From Ischnura elegans (taxonomy: Eukaryota; Arthropoda; Insecta; Odonata; Coenagrionidae): a DNA stretch of 64,000 nt. Shown here piece after piece: positions 1 to 11,157 of the stretch. Both the position numbers and the translations under genes were made by a program. Every line of letters starts with the position of its first letter. Position 1 is the first letter of the stretch. The DNA lies in contig NC_060258.1 in the NCBI RefSeq assembly GCF_921293095.1, positions 7,888,607 through 7,952,606 of the forward strand, in the 5' to 3' direction. The notes below the pieces were generated by a model, which made no database searches, was not told the origin of the DNA, and worked only from the letters and a program-made list of their open reading frames with translations.

Positions 1-336
1 AAACTTATTTAGGATGAGGCAGTCCACCATTTGTTCAAATGGCCAATAATAATTAAAAATGAGGAAAAGTTATGCGGGATACGTAAATGCCAGGGCCAAA
101 AACAAATTTTGCTATGGGAACATCTGGGGAAAGATAGAATTTCTTTCATTATAAGTAATGCTAAAGCTATCAATTAGCTGTGCATGATGTAAATGATGAC
201 TAAATATTGGAATTAGGTCTTTAAAATTTAAATTCTAGTCACTGGAACATGATAATTTAAAAAATGCCATTATTCATACACTTTTATAGCCAACTGTTCA
301 AAAACTGAGGTGTGCTGCTTTAATTTCTATTCTGAA

Positions 337-596
337 CAGTGGCGCCGACTCCATGGGGCCTGAGGGGGCCCGAGCCCCCAGAAAAATTCGTTACAGATGT
401 GAGGAAAAAATGTGTCAGGCTTGTCGATGTTCCCTGGAGTGTCCAGATATCGAGATTCAAGTGATCAAAGTTTTGATGTTGATCATATGACTCTTCTAAA
501 ATGCTTAAAAAACTTAAAATTCACTACTTATAAAATTTACCGGGGCAAGGTCCCCAGTTGGGGCCCCCCATTTTTTTTCGTAAGTCGGCACCCCTG
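337..596. mobile_element. hAT-type MITE, 260 bp
   Basis: The ends are imperfect inverted repeats: CAGTGGCGCCGACT at the left and AGTCGGCACCCCTG at the right. They are flanked by an 8-bp target duplication, ATTCTGAA (329-336) and ATTCTGAG (597-604), with 7 of 8 bases matching. An 8-bp duplication and a CAG start are typical of hAT elements. There is no coding capacity. A lone right end of the same family is seen at about 2203-2220. Confidence 0.75.
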
Positions 597-758
597 ATTC
601 TGAGTCAGAAGATGAAGGCATCTGACATTCCAAAATATTTTCTTCCCACAGAAGATTTTTCACCTCCTCTGGATTTTTTTACGGTAATGGTAACTCGCCA
701 GGGAACAAGGAATAAAAGGATCAGATGTAAGCAGAAGCCTATTGAAAAGGTCAAGCTG

Positions 759-1090
759 TAGGAGCACCAATATATCTGATGAGGGGCACAAGACCAGACC
801 TGGCTTATAGTGTCGGATCACTTTCAAGGACGCACGAAAATCCAACTCCAAGAGATTTGGCACGCGTCAAGAGAGTTTTCAGATACATGGCAGAGAAGTT
901 TGATGTGTGAAGAGTCTATCGAAGCAATGCGGATGAGGGTTTTCTGGACGTCTAAAGTGATGCAGATATTTGCAAGGATGCACAGGTTGATGGGTCGTTC
1001 AACTTCTACAGTCACTGTTAGGTATTCAAGAGGGGCAATTTCATGGATGAGGCAATGACAAGCTGCCAAAGCATCTTCGAAAAACTGAAA
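759..1090 (+). pseudogene. Ty1/copia retrotransposon relic (RNase H region)
   Basis: The translation of 759-911 contains TRPDLAYSVGSLSRTHENP followed by RVKRVFRYM. This is the conserved block at the start of copia-type RNase H, usually written TRPDI-F-V--LSR---NP----KR-LRYL. After an in-frame TGA the similarity resumes in other frames (SDAD; RST...GGAISW-like GAISWM) up to about 1090. At least two frameshifts and stops are present, and no LTRs were found. It is dead. Confidence 0.7.
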
Positions 1091-1402
1091 TTCGAGGTTC
1101 GTGGTTATCAAACTGACCTGACAACACATAGCATTTATAAACCAGTTGCCAACGTCAAATTTTGATTATCTTTTTTTCATCAATCTTAGAAAAGGATGTT
1201 CAGGGTTCCCACTCCACAAGTAAGTTATGAAATTCACGGTTTTTTCCAGGTTTTCACAGTCCAAATGTCATCAAATTCACTGATTGTTCAGAAGCCATTT
1301 TAGGCAGAAATATTGAACATGTAACAACCATTGGCCGCACATTAACTAAAAATGTAACAAACACAACAGATGCCTTGAATGCAAACGCAGCAATGAAAGT
1401 GC

Positions 1403-3162
1403 TAAGGTGAGGTGGGGTAAGTGCGACTGCGGGGTAAGTGCGACCCCCCTTCAGGAATATCGTATTTCCGTTCTCGAAGCAGGTGGCGGTCGTGCAACAT
1501 ATTCCACACATTGTAATGAAACCAGAGCCAACGACTTTGTAATACTTGTCCCTTAATTTCTCGTTCCACATGCTTAGGAAATATACCCATCCGTTCATCT
1601 CGTAGTCTTAGTTGGTTGTGAGGAGAGGCTATACCGCAGTTTCCTCTGAATCAACGCATCGGAGGTGTTAGGTAAGAACTAAATCTTGTTTTCTCTTCTT
1701 CATGGATTGGTTTTACTTGCTTTACTTTAAATTTAGGAACTCGGGTCGTTATATTTAGTTAAGATGGGGGGTCGCACTTTCCCCATCGTAACCATTCATT
1801 CCTACCTTCCGGGGCAAGTGCTTTTTTAGTTTCTGTTTAACGGTTCTTGTGTTAAACTTTTAGTTTCTGTCTGGTAGTTCTTGCGTTAAACTTTCTTAAA
1901 TAAATGTTGCAAAACACCGAAGTTTATAAAACTAGGTCCTTTAATTAGAGTCCTCTCATCAACTTCTATTTTGAAGGTTTATCTGATAAAGATAGCTTAC
2001 TTCAGTTTGTTGATTGCTTATGATAGGGCATTGAATATCATGTCTTCTGACTAAGAGGATGTGGACGACATGGTATTAATGCCTGAAACAAGATAGCATG
2101 AGTCAAAAAAGCTTAACAAATTCGGTGACTAACATTCAAAGTGGATATTGAACTCTGGCTAGATTCAGCAGCAAAAAGTTTGTGCCCCCCCCTCCAATAT
2201 TTTTGTAAGTCGGCACCCCTGAGTCTCACTATGTAGGGAAAATTCTGGAGATTAATGAATAAGTTGATGCCGTGGTTTGCTTTTTGAGGACATTTTTTGG
2301 AACTGAAATAAGTTTCAACTGTCCACGGAATGAGGATTCCAGCGAAATACCCAGGGAAGATGTTGTAAAAATATTACCGAAGCCCTCTGTTGGCTGTCGA
2401 GGAAAGTTAACGTTTTGCCTATCTTTCTCAGGGTAAAACTTCAAATAAACAAATAAATATTCAATGTTCAATTGGTTGAAGACCATGAGTTTTTCTTCAT
2501 TTTGCTTTTTTATATAAATAACTTAAATTACATTAGAGAAGACATTCTTTGTTCATTACAATCTAGTTTGTATTCAGATTTGTTGTCATATTCAAGATTT
2601 ATAATTTTTTTATTATTTTTTATTTATTCAGCTTTTATGCACACTAGATATTTTAAATACACATTTTTTAAATTAATGTGTAAAAGTTGAATACCTACTG
2701 TTACTATCATTAAAAAAACACATTTAACAACAATTCCATACTGTGCCATAATTAACCAAAAAAACGCGAAAAAATCTACTTACATTACCTAAGATAAAAG
2801 TTGATTCCTCAAGAATGGTTAAACAGAATTTGGTTCTTTAAAAAGCAATGTACATCTGAATTTCTGAGCAAATCGCACTTATCCCATGTGCCGCGTAATG
2901 TATAAATATATTGCACATCAGCCATGGGACGCACTTGCCCCATGTACGGGGTAAGTGCGATCCCTTTACAACATTGTAACTAAAAATTTATAAAAATTAC
3001 CACTTAACAGAGAGAGGATTATTAATCTAATTATCATTTTCAGTGATTCATATATGTATTATACCTTGGATCTCCTGTTTTTAGCTAGCCTATAAAATTT
3101 TCCTAAGCTAGTTAAAGTTGATGTATGCTATTAAGGGGTCGCACTTACCCCACCTTACCTTA
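1403..3162. mobile_element. Non-autonomous DNA element with GGGGTAAGTGCG termini
   Basis: About 25-bp inverted ends are TAAGGTGAGGTGGGGTAAGT at the left, continuing GCGAC, and the complement at the right, ending ACCCCACCTTACCTTA. No credible reading frame lies between. Degenerate copies of GGGGYAAGTGCG recur inside, near 1429, 1766, 1806, 2877 and twice at 2929-2960. No clear target duplication was seen. The class is not recognised. Confidence 0.6.
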
Positions 3163-4196
3163 TCTCTAATTACTTCACATATTGTTTGCAAAATTCAGCT
3201 CCGGCTAAAGGTCGTGGGTGGGAAGATGGAGAGAGCAGAATGGCAGGGAAGTTGAGAAGAGTCTGAATTATCGCAACCGTTAATGAACACTTACAAGTCT
3301 TCTGGCTTTGTTACAGGCTTAAGGTCAATGTGTCGTCATGGTACATGGACCAATAATTGCGCCTCCAATATAAGTGTGCAGTGTCTGCGTGGAAATATGA
3401 TTGACGTATCCATTTTTCTTTTGATCCGTCAATCGTAGTTATAAAATCAATTTTGAGAGATTCCTAAGGTTTTATGACGAAATTCACGGCTTAAAAACCA
3501 GTGATATGAATGGACGCATAACTGAGTAATGTTAAATATTATACACTCATACCGTCAGACGAGTTTTAAGCTAAATGTTGGCAGCACTGCAAATGTTGGG
3601 GGGAAAAAAGTGTGGGCCAATGTAACACATCTTAAATCTATAGCTAGAATTCTTATTGATTTTAAACTTAGGTAATATAACACAAAAGATTAAATTTTTT
3701 GATAAACAATGAAACATGAAGGAATTCCTTTTAATCACAAAAATTGCTCAATGGGCATTGGATCAATTTTTACAAAACATGCCACTGGTGTTAATAAGTA
3801 AGATCGTCATGTTTAATTGAGAGATAATATCAAAGAATGCATCAAACGTAGAATGTATTACGTATTTTATCAATAAAAACAATCCTAGCTCCGGACGAAG
3901 GCACGATTCGATAAAATTATAGTGCCACGAATTTTTTAATCAAAGGGCTTTTTTTCGTTAATGTAGGATTTACAGCTGTTATGCAACCATGCAACATATT
4001 TTGCCCCATGTGACGTCAAGTGATTGGCCGATTACAGTATTCAGTTCCTCGTTTCAAAATTCTGTTATAACCAGTCCACAAATAAATAAATCTTCCTCGA
4101 TTTCACCCCTCAAAATAGTCACGACATTGACACTCTACATTCTCCTGAACTTATTATGCATCAAGATACAAATGGGAATAAATGAGTAGCCCTCAC
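3163..4196. other. No gene recognised; dispersed repeat at about 3310-3420
   Basis: This stretch lies downstream (on the minus strand) of ZAD exon 2. It holds a copy of a repeat starting CAGGCTTAAG with TGTGTCGTCATGG; another copy lies inverted at 37140-37368. Later exons of the minus-strand ZAD gene were sought here by eye and not found. Confidence 0.5.
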
Positions 4197-4608
4197 CTTG
4201 TAGTAATTTATCGACGAAAGTATTCTCAGTTTAGCATCCGATTCAAAACAAATCTTTCTGAAATCACAGAAATCCATGAGCTTCTCAAAACATTGTGGAC
4301 ATATGGTGGCGGGCAGGCCATCTCCTACAGCAACCTATAATAGCAATCAAGAAATCGTCCAAGCAAATCTATTGAAAACACAGAAAATAATAAGAATTAC
4401 GACAAGGAATATAATCTAAATGCTACTCGCCACTTACCCTTAAACCGACGAAATCCTGTAAGGCATCCTCCACAGTTATTTCGCAGACCACATGTGAAGT
4501 GAAAATGTTGAAATTACTGTGATTATTATTCTGCATACAAAGTCTGCACAGGGTAGCTCTGGAATTCCTTTCAGACAAATCCGAGAAAATCCCCGTAGTA
4601 AGACTCAT
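4197..4608 (-). CDS. ZAD-domain zinc-finger gene, first two exons (partial)
   Basis: Exon 1 runs 4608 to 4438 and exon 2 runs 4334 to 4197, both on the minus strand and separated by a 103-bp intron. The donors read AGG/GTAAGT and AAG/GTGAGG; the acceptor is TATAG/GTTGCTG. The start ATG at 4608 begins MSLTTGIFSDLSERNS, which parallels the + strand paralogue. The product carries the CxxC pair of a zinc-finger-associated domain (CRLC) in exon 1 and the second pair (CPQC) in exon 2. ZAD is a dimerisation module at the N terminus of insect C2H2 transcription factors. Both exons are intact and phase 0, and exon 2 has the same length (138 bp) as in the paralogue. The rest of the gene, including any fingers, lies to the left or outside the window. 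It could be a live gene or a recent partial duplicate. Confidence 0.75.
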
Positions 4609-5438
4609 TTTTTCATAGAAATCGTTTATTCAATCTTCAAATCAATTCACTCGTCCACGAAATCGTCAACAGAGCACCGAGAGGAATCTCAAAATCCCAC
4701 GAAGAAACTTCAACGATGAATGGAAACACAATAAATTTGAATGCTCACGGTGGAATCAATTGATCGCAATCAACAATCACTTAAAATAAAACAAAAACAT
4801 GAACATACAGATGTATATTCATGAACAAAACTTACATCTCAGAAGAACTTCGGATATTCCTCGGATTTCAATCTCTTTATTAGTATGAGAACATGAAAGC
4901 AGAGTTTCGGTTAGATTCCAGGATTGCTAGTTACGATTTTCACCGCCAGAGACACCCGTATAGAGGCCTACTATACGAGTTAATATATGAAAGATTTCCA
5001 TTCGATAAAAGTATAAGGACATTCATTGAAGCAATTTATATCATTTTTGCGTTGACTGTTATCAGAAATTTTTTTTGACAAACTTTGTTTAACTTTGCAC
5101 TCAGAAACGGAATTAAAGCGCGCTTCTGGTTGCCGCACGAGGGCGAAGAATTTACGGCCTTGCAGAGACTAAATGGAAACCGAACTTTCTTTGATGAAGC
5201 GTATTAACTAAATTTTTCAAAATAGCCATAAAGTTTGATGCATAACTCCTTAATATTATACGCATCGTAGCGAATGAAAAAAATCGGCACGCAACGCAAC
5301 GCGGAATTTTCTTATATACTCTTGATCGAAGCTCCCAGGCAATGAGCTGTCTTCTCCGGGTTTCTGCGGCGATGGTGGTTTCTATACTTTACTGGTGAAT
5401 TTTCTTTGAAGTTTCAGTCTGGGCAATTGCAGGGGTTA
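4609..5438. other. No gene recognised
   Basis: Upstream of the minus-strand ZAD gene. AT-rich with short chance frames only. A promoter for that gene should lie near its right-hand start, but no clear core motif was seen. Confidence 0.4.
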
Positions 5439-6690
5439 CTAGGGTAGGGGAATATGGGAAGGGATGAGGGCACATTTAGGAGTTCTGTGGGTAGAGGAGT
5501 CAGGAATAGCATAGTCCCAAAGATTACACAATAATTTATTATTAGTTTTTGTAAAAGTACGTTGAAATTTGTTAACAGTGGATTTTAAGAGCATTAAGAT
5601 TGGTTCTAATTTAAGGTCATTTCGAATTTGTTTTTTTCCTACGAACCATGGCGCGCCTATAATCTTGCGAACTATTTCCCAGTGAGAAATGGGTGGTGGA
5701 ATCCACGTTGAGTGGTGGATATTTGGTGGTGGTGGATATTGAGTGGTTGGACCCACGTGGAATCCACGTTCATTTCAAGTGGATTTGTGGTGATTAGCAT
5801 AAAATGTTAAACAGAATTTCTAATTTGTGGAACTTAACTCTCTGGTGACGTTGCGTCATTTATCATCCTGAAACCACGCTAGTTATGTGAAAATGTATCG
5901 CACATTCTATTTTTATATAATTCGTGGAAAGGCAGCCATGAGAGCACATGAAAAATCGTAGACACATATATAGAAGGTTTCGATATAGAGTGGTTGAGGT
6001 TTTAATGGTTTTAGGACAGCACCTACTGCTGTTTTAATTTTTCCACCAAATTTCCACGTGGATTCCACGTTGATTCTACGACCAAAAACACGTGGTATCA
6101 ACGTTACATCTCCACGTGGGTTCCACGTGGATTCCACCACCCATTTCTCACTGGGTTTGTTTTCACAAGTCTGAATCTTTTTTAGATTTGTTGCACTTGC
6201 ATGGAGCCACACAGGTTAGGCATATGTGAGCAGCGGTTTAATGGTCGAGTTGTAGAGCATTATTTTAGTTTTCAGTGGTAAAGGGGAATTTGATTTTAGC
6301 AGCGGAAATAACGCAGCGTGAATGCCGGTTGATTAATCTATTTGCGCCTTGATGTGGCTAGTCCACCGCAGCCGATTGTCCAAAAGGACGCCTAAATACT
6401 TGGCCGTTGGAGTTTTCGGTATCCGTGCGTTTCCGTAGTAGAGTTGGTGACCTTCACCAGCTTTGGGGCGTCTTGAAAAGACGATGTGGTTGCATTTGTT
6501 GGCGTTGACACTCAGTTTCCAGTCATCCGCCCAGTCTTCGTAGGCATCGAGATGATCTTGCATGATGTCGGCGGTTCGGTGCGGGTCTGAACCTTGAGCC
6601 AAAAGGGTGGTATCAGAAAAAAATCGGCAATTTTCCGTCCTCGTACCTGACGAAACAGACGCTGGGAAACAGGTTGCTATAGAGTCCATC
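5439..6690 (-). pseudogene. Jockey-like LINE reverse transcriptase relic
   Basis: Read on the minus strand from about 6690. FFSDTTLLAQGSD corresponds to RT motif C (normally ADD). It is followed by DDWKLSVNANKCNHIVFSRR and AKYLGVLLDNRLRWTSHI, then LKTKIMLYNSTIKPLLTYA after a stop at 6336. The protein is interrupted at 6155 and resumes at 5677 with IIGAPWFVGKKQIRNDLKLE, the usual C-terminal block of Jockey-type RT. The YADD-equivalent reads FSDT, and there are two stops, so it is dead. The 5' end is missing. Confidence 0.8.
5678..6155. mobile_element. Foldback MITE inside the Jockey LINE, rich in ACGTGG
   Basis: The ends are exact inverted copies of CCCAGTGAGAAATGGGTGG followed by TGGAATCCACG. 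They are flanked by TTT on both sides (5675-5677 and 6156-6158), a 3-bp target duplication. Removing the element rejoins the LINE reading (CENK to IVRK) in frame, which fixes both ends. The outer 100 bp on each side are built from repeated CCACGTGG and TCCACGT units. No transposase frame. A 3-bp duplication suggests a PIF/Harbinger- or CACTA-like mobiliser; this is inference. Confidence 0.75.
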
Positions 6691-7942
6691 CTTTATCATC
6701 ATCATTGGCAAAAACTGGGTAAACTGCATCATCAATAAGTGGTATTTTATTGCGTACCTCTACACTACATGCTGTTTCTTTTTTCTGATTGTTCAATTTT
6801 GGTTACATTAAAAATTTACAAAAACTCTCATTGTACTCTTATTTTGGGTAATTTAGCATGCAAGCATAACATATGAAACACACGTCTCTTCGCTAGTAAA
6901 ATAAAAACAGGACAAAATATTCATTTGAAAAAAACTCAAAATTCTGTATTAAAATCCCAGACGGCACAGAACCCTCCGTATCTAATTCGTATGTACACCC
7001 GATATAATATGTATGTATGTATTTCACCCGAAACTTTAGCGCTCAATCATGAAAAATAGTTTAATAATTGTAATTTAAACAAAATATAGACGCAATCGAG
7101 GAGAATCACGACGTTTTTATTCATTAAATATCCGAAATGTTATTTCCGAATTACCCACTTTAGACAGTTGATGTTTGTGAATTTATGTTCTCTCAAAGTA
7201 CATATTAATTATTTGAGCTATTCCATGGATTGCTATGCTTCTAAAGTTTTTATATATGATATTAAAATTCCGAGGTGAAATGTTTTGCAAAGAACTTCTA
7301 GATTTGGCCACTAAGAGTCGACAAGACTGAGTTCTGATTGGAGATTGGCCTCGAGAAAATAGAACCCGTTCTAAAATCTAGATTGGCCAAGAAATTGTGC
7401 CCAATATTGTGAAACCGAGATTGGGCTAGAAATTGGTGTGTGTCAGTGGGTCCACAATCCAATATCCAATGGATTGGCCAATAAATTGGGAAGTGTCATA
7501 CGGGCTTAAGAAGCAATATTCGATCCCATAAACTTTGCAGCTTATTCCTAGTTTCTCCTTTTAACCACACGTTCACCGAATGAATTAATACAAAAAAGAC
7601 AACTAATACCCAGACGGCACAGAACCCTCCGTATCTAATTCGTATGTACATAGTACCCATTGACTAAGGGGATACTATGCCGCTTCGTCGCTTTTCGTCA
7701 ATGGATAATTTCCGTTCGCGGCCTGTCGACGAAGCGCGTACGCAGCATGTGAATGTCCGCTACTAAGCACGTACGATTGGATACGAAGCGCGCAGGAACA
7801 CGGCACTCAGGCTAATCTCAATCGATTAGGTCGACATTAGATATATCGTAACTCGCACGATCGAAAAATGTATCGAACGCAACACAATCGATAGCTACCG
7901 ACCGTAGCGAGAACCTTGATACGAATCATTATGAATTGTAAG

Positions 7943-8076
7943 TTCTCAATAGGTAAATAACACCATATCATGAATTCTAATTACCATGAAAGACTCACGA
8001 CCGACAAAGTTTTGTCGGTTGTGAGTTTTTCATGGTAATTAGAATTCATGATATGGTATTATTTACCCATTGAGAA
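7943..8076. repeat. 134-bp near-perfect palindrome
   Basis: Two arms of about 66 nt meet at 8009. The left arm begins TTCTCAATAGGTAAATAAC and the centre reads CCGACAAAGTTTTGTCGG. Mismatches are few and there is almost no loop. It sits inside the THAP-type element. It could be the core of a foldback MITE or be transcribed as a hairpin RNA. Confidence 0.8.
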
Positions 8077-8867
8077 GTTACAAAACTTACTCGACCACTT
8101 AAATAACTCTGCGAAAAATGAGATTCTCATGGCTAATTCACGCACCCCCAGCATCCAGCATTGTTAAGTGGCTCGTACTTACTTGGAAACCTTGAGATGT
8201 TAATGAGAGTAAATTCTTATTAATTTTGACACTAAATAAGACATCACATAGCCCACGAGCATTAAAAAGCTTACCCTAAAGCCTGACGAAATAAATTTTT
8301 TAAATAAAAATTGCCGATGAAACAGGATTGCTGACACATCTGCTATTAGTATGATCGAATTCATCAAAATGCAAGCAAAAATTAACGTATAGTTCAGTTT
8401 CAGCTACTAAAACTTACCCATATCAGGCGCTAAAGTATTTGAAAAATTATTTGGGATGAGTAAAAGTCCCTAGGTCACTGCAGTAAATGTATCACCCTAT
8501 TAAAAATATGAAAGTCCTGCCAAATCACCAGCATAAACACTTGTAAAATAAAACATGTTATCTCTTAGATCACACCTCCGATTTTATACTTACTCTGCAT
8601 GAAGTCACCACCGCAAGAAATTTTAAAGAGGCAGGAAAGAAAAAACCCACAGAAATACAATACATATATTATGTATTTTCTATTGTCAACCACAATAATA
8701 TTTCCAATTTTCTCTTCTATCCCACATCTAATTTAGCGAAACAATTACTCTTATTCTCTTTCGAATAGAAAATTATTTAAAAGAGGACTGGTCGATACAT
8801 ACAAACTATCGTCAATACTTTATCCGATGAACGTCCACTATCACTGCACCAACTTGCACAAATCAAA

Positions 8868-9021
8868 TCCACATCCACAAATATGTCACTTCTGCCACAA
8901 TGTCTGTCTTCTTGGCGACAGGTAACAGCTGTGAAGCAATGGTACCTTCCTCCAATCTGGGCACCTCCAATTCAGCAAGAATTTTCTCCTCGTCTTCTCG
9001 TCCAAGGCCACAGATTATTTT
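8868..9021 (-). pseudogene. Possible second exon of the THAP-type transposase
   Basis: On the minus strand an acceptor GATATCAG/AAAATAATC opens a frame reading IICGLGREDEEKILAELE and LPVAKKTDIVAEVTYLW before a stop. Its phase (0) fits the donor of the THAP exon at 9528. No family motif is recognised, so the link rests on position and phase. Confidence 0.35.
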
Positions 9022-9527
9022 CTGATATCACAAGGTGCGATGTGAAGCTCAGACACCTAAAATTAATAAATAATAAAATACCATGTAACTTATTAGGTCA
9101 AATCATTTCCAATTTTTGGTATTTCTGCATGAGAAATCAAATTACTAGGCTCGTAAATATAGTAAATATTTTTATGCCTGATATTTTTATTGTTTTAAAC
9201 TATAGCATAAGATAATTTGAAATGATGAAAGCCGACGTGTAATACACCATAGGGCAAGCTAAGAAGCAATATTCGAACCTATAAACTTGGCAGCTTATTC
9301 CTAGTTTCTCCTTTAACCACACGTTTACCGAATGAATTAATACAAAAAAGACAACTAAAATGCAAGAATTTTCAAAAGAATTGCTGCTACAATATTTTGA
9401 ATCACCATTTTTAGTACTGAATAGTACTATAGTACTGAATAGTTCGGGATGTTGATGCATCAACATCCCGAAGCCACTTCTAACTTAAAATTACATCCAA
9501 ATAATTACAGCGAGAAAGAGTACATAC

Positions 9528-9676
9528 CTCACAGCTTTTCGTAGGGGTGAAATGTTTTCTTCTTATCGCCCAAATGCACTTCTTCTTCAACTCAGGATCT
9601 TTTGGAAAGCTAAAACCTTGAACCATGTCCCGGAGTTTCCATTACGTCATCCCGACAATACACACACGAAAGGCAT
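9528..9676 (-). pseudogene. THAP zinc-finger exon, frameshifted
   Basis: Minus strand from ATG at 9676. MPFVCVLSG is followed by TGA, where the THAP C2CH finger needs its second cysteine, and then RNGNSGTWFKV. After a frameshift it reads SFPKDPELKKKCIWAIRRKH and FTPTK, the typical middle of a THAP domain. A donor TGTGAG/GTATGT ends the exon. The lost cysteine and the frameshift show that it is dead. Confidence 0.65.
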
Positions 9677-10122
9677 TTTTAACAAAAATATCTCACAAAC
9701 ACGTTTCTGAAGCCCAGTGAATGAAATTAAAGAATAAGGGAAACTTCACTATAACCAGACACTCTATTTTTCACTAACTTAACCACAAAAATCCCTGAAA
9801 TGTGGTAAGACGTTACGTAAACGACGCGATTTCCAACGGCTTGTGCTAGCTTGTGAAGACATGTGATCTTTCTAGGAGGATATGGCACGATGGCACCAGA
9901 TGGCACCACCCGCGAAAGAAAATAGTCCCAGACCGAATACAGTTTTATCGATGAGATACAATTTTATCGATGCATATGAATTTGCCAGTCCTGTTGCATC
10001 TTTTTTCGTCATTATAGGAAATAAAGAAACAAAACCTTTTTAGTAACTTCCTAAGCGCGATTTTTGTATCTTAATGGTCCACCCTCGTATTCAGGTACGA
10101 AAACTTCCTGTGCCGTCTGGGA

Positions 10123-10540
10123 TGGTGCCGTGTCCCAATGATTATGATGATGGCATGATATTAATTTTTATTCATTAAACGGGGAAACCCTTGAACCAAG
10201 GGCCGTAGGTGGTCCATCGCGTTTGGACTCCTCCAAAGTGTCTTTTTCTCGAGAATACCCCAGCGACCAACCTCATGATCGAAGTCGTGTCCCCTTAAAC
10301 ATGATATATGTCGTGTACCAATGATTATTTGTGAATACATGGCCACCTTTAATACTGTTATTATTAAAGGACGCCATGATGAATACCAAATTCGTATCAA
10401 CCGCTGTGCAATTGGGTAAAGTTATATTCTAAACATTAGCTGTTTAACCATTTTTATACATAAGACATCATGCCCTAATAGGCACATATTTCTAATCTCG
10501 ACACCTCCACCCAGAATCGGCGTTCCTAGGAGTTTAAATA
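10123..10540. other. No gene recognised; dispersed repeat
   Basis: Contains a fragment (TAAAGTTATATTCTAAACAT at about 10413) shared with 15950-16010. No coding signal. Confidence 0.4.
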
Positions 10541-10554
10541 CCTCGGTACGCAAC

Positions 10555-10780
10555 CTGTTGGATTGATATTACTAATAGAATAGTTTAAGGATGAATACAA
10601 TATCCCTCAGAGAGCCGTAAAACTCACCATTTTGAACAATTGAGCAATTTATCTTTAAAATTCCGCAATTCCGAATATTGGTTGAAAATTAGGCGTTTTA
10701 TTCCAAAATACATTTTAGGGGTCAAATGACCCCTAGCCGTCCTTCTAGGTAGCGCGAAACTCCCGTCCTCCTAGTGTTAA
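10555..10780. mobile_element. Repeat fragment plus piggyBac-like terminus
   Basis: 10555-10680 is a copy of the repeat seen at 12015-12120 and 45640-45730 (TTGGATTGATATTACTAATA). At 10715-10780 the complement reads TTAACACTAGGAGGACGG, then GGGGTCATTTGACCCC. This resembles a piggyBac-type end beside a TTAA site (10777-10780). The other end was not identified. Confidence 0.4.
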
Positions 10781-10990
10781 AATGTATTTCGCGCAGGCCG
10801 GCCTCATTGAGGTAAATTCTTCCACGGTACGAGTCCCTTGAAAATATTTATCCCTCCCCTGTAGGAAGCTCTCTTGCATGGACGAAAGGCAGAAGTTCGC
10901 AGACGTCCCAAGGCAAGGACCCGACTCAGAGGGACTCCAATCCCTTTCCTCGGCCGCTGAACGAGAACATGAAAGAAGGATTAAAAGACT

Positions 10991-11157
10991 TAATGAAAAT
11001 GGAAAAGCAGGAGCAATTTCCACAATTTTACATTTATTAATACTAACGGTTTCGCTTTTCAGCATCATCAGGTCACCTGATGATGCTGAAAAGCGAAACC
11101 GGTAGTATTAATAAATGTAAAATTGTGGAAATTGCTCCTGCTTTTTCATTTTCATTA
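10991..11157. repeat. 167-bp palindrome, likely inverted PLE terminal repeats
   Basis: Arms of 83 nt are symmetric about 11074 (GGT-C-ACC) with few mismatches. Each arm carries CCTGATGATGCTGAAAAGCG followed by AAACC and then AATAAATG. The CTGATGA...GAAA spacing recalls the hammerhead-like motif in the terminal repeats of Penelope-like elements, which often occur as inverted pairs. No PLE protein is beside it. The ribozyme assignment is tentative because stem II would be very short. Confidence 0.6.

Larger units (their letters stand above)
6955..10122. mobile_element. THAP-type DNA transposon, decayed, TIRs CCCAGACGGCACAG
   Basis: Inverted ends are TCCCAGACGGCACAG at 6955 and CTGTGCCGTCTGGGA at 10108-10122. 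A third copy of the left end, followed by the same 28 bases, lies at 7609-7651. The segment before it (about 7500-7606) is repeated at about 9255-9356, so one copy probably inserted into another. The minus-strand THAP exon at 9528-9676 lies inside. No target duplication was found. THAP domains occur in P-element transposases, so a P-like element is the best guess. Confidence 0.5.

Noticed and set aside
11041-11110. Palindrome arms as proven hammerhead ribozymes
   Set aside because: Core strings are present but stem II would have only two or three pairs; kept as hammerhead-like only.
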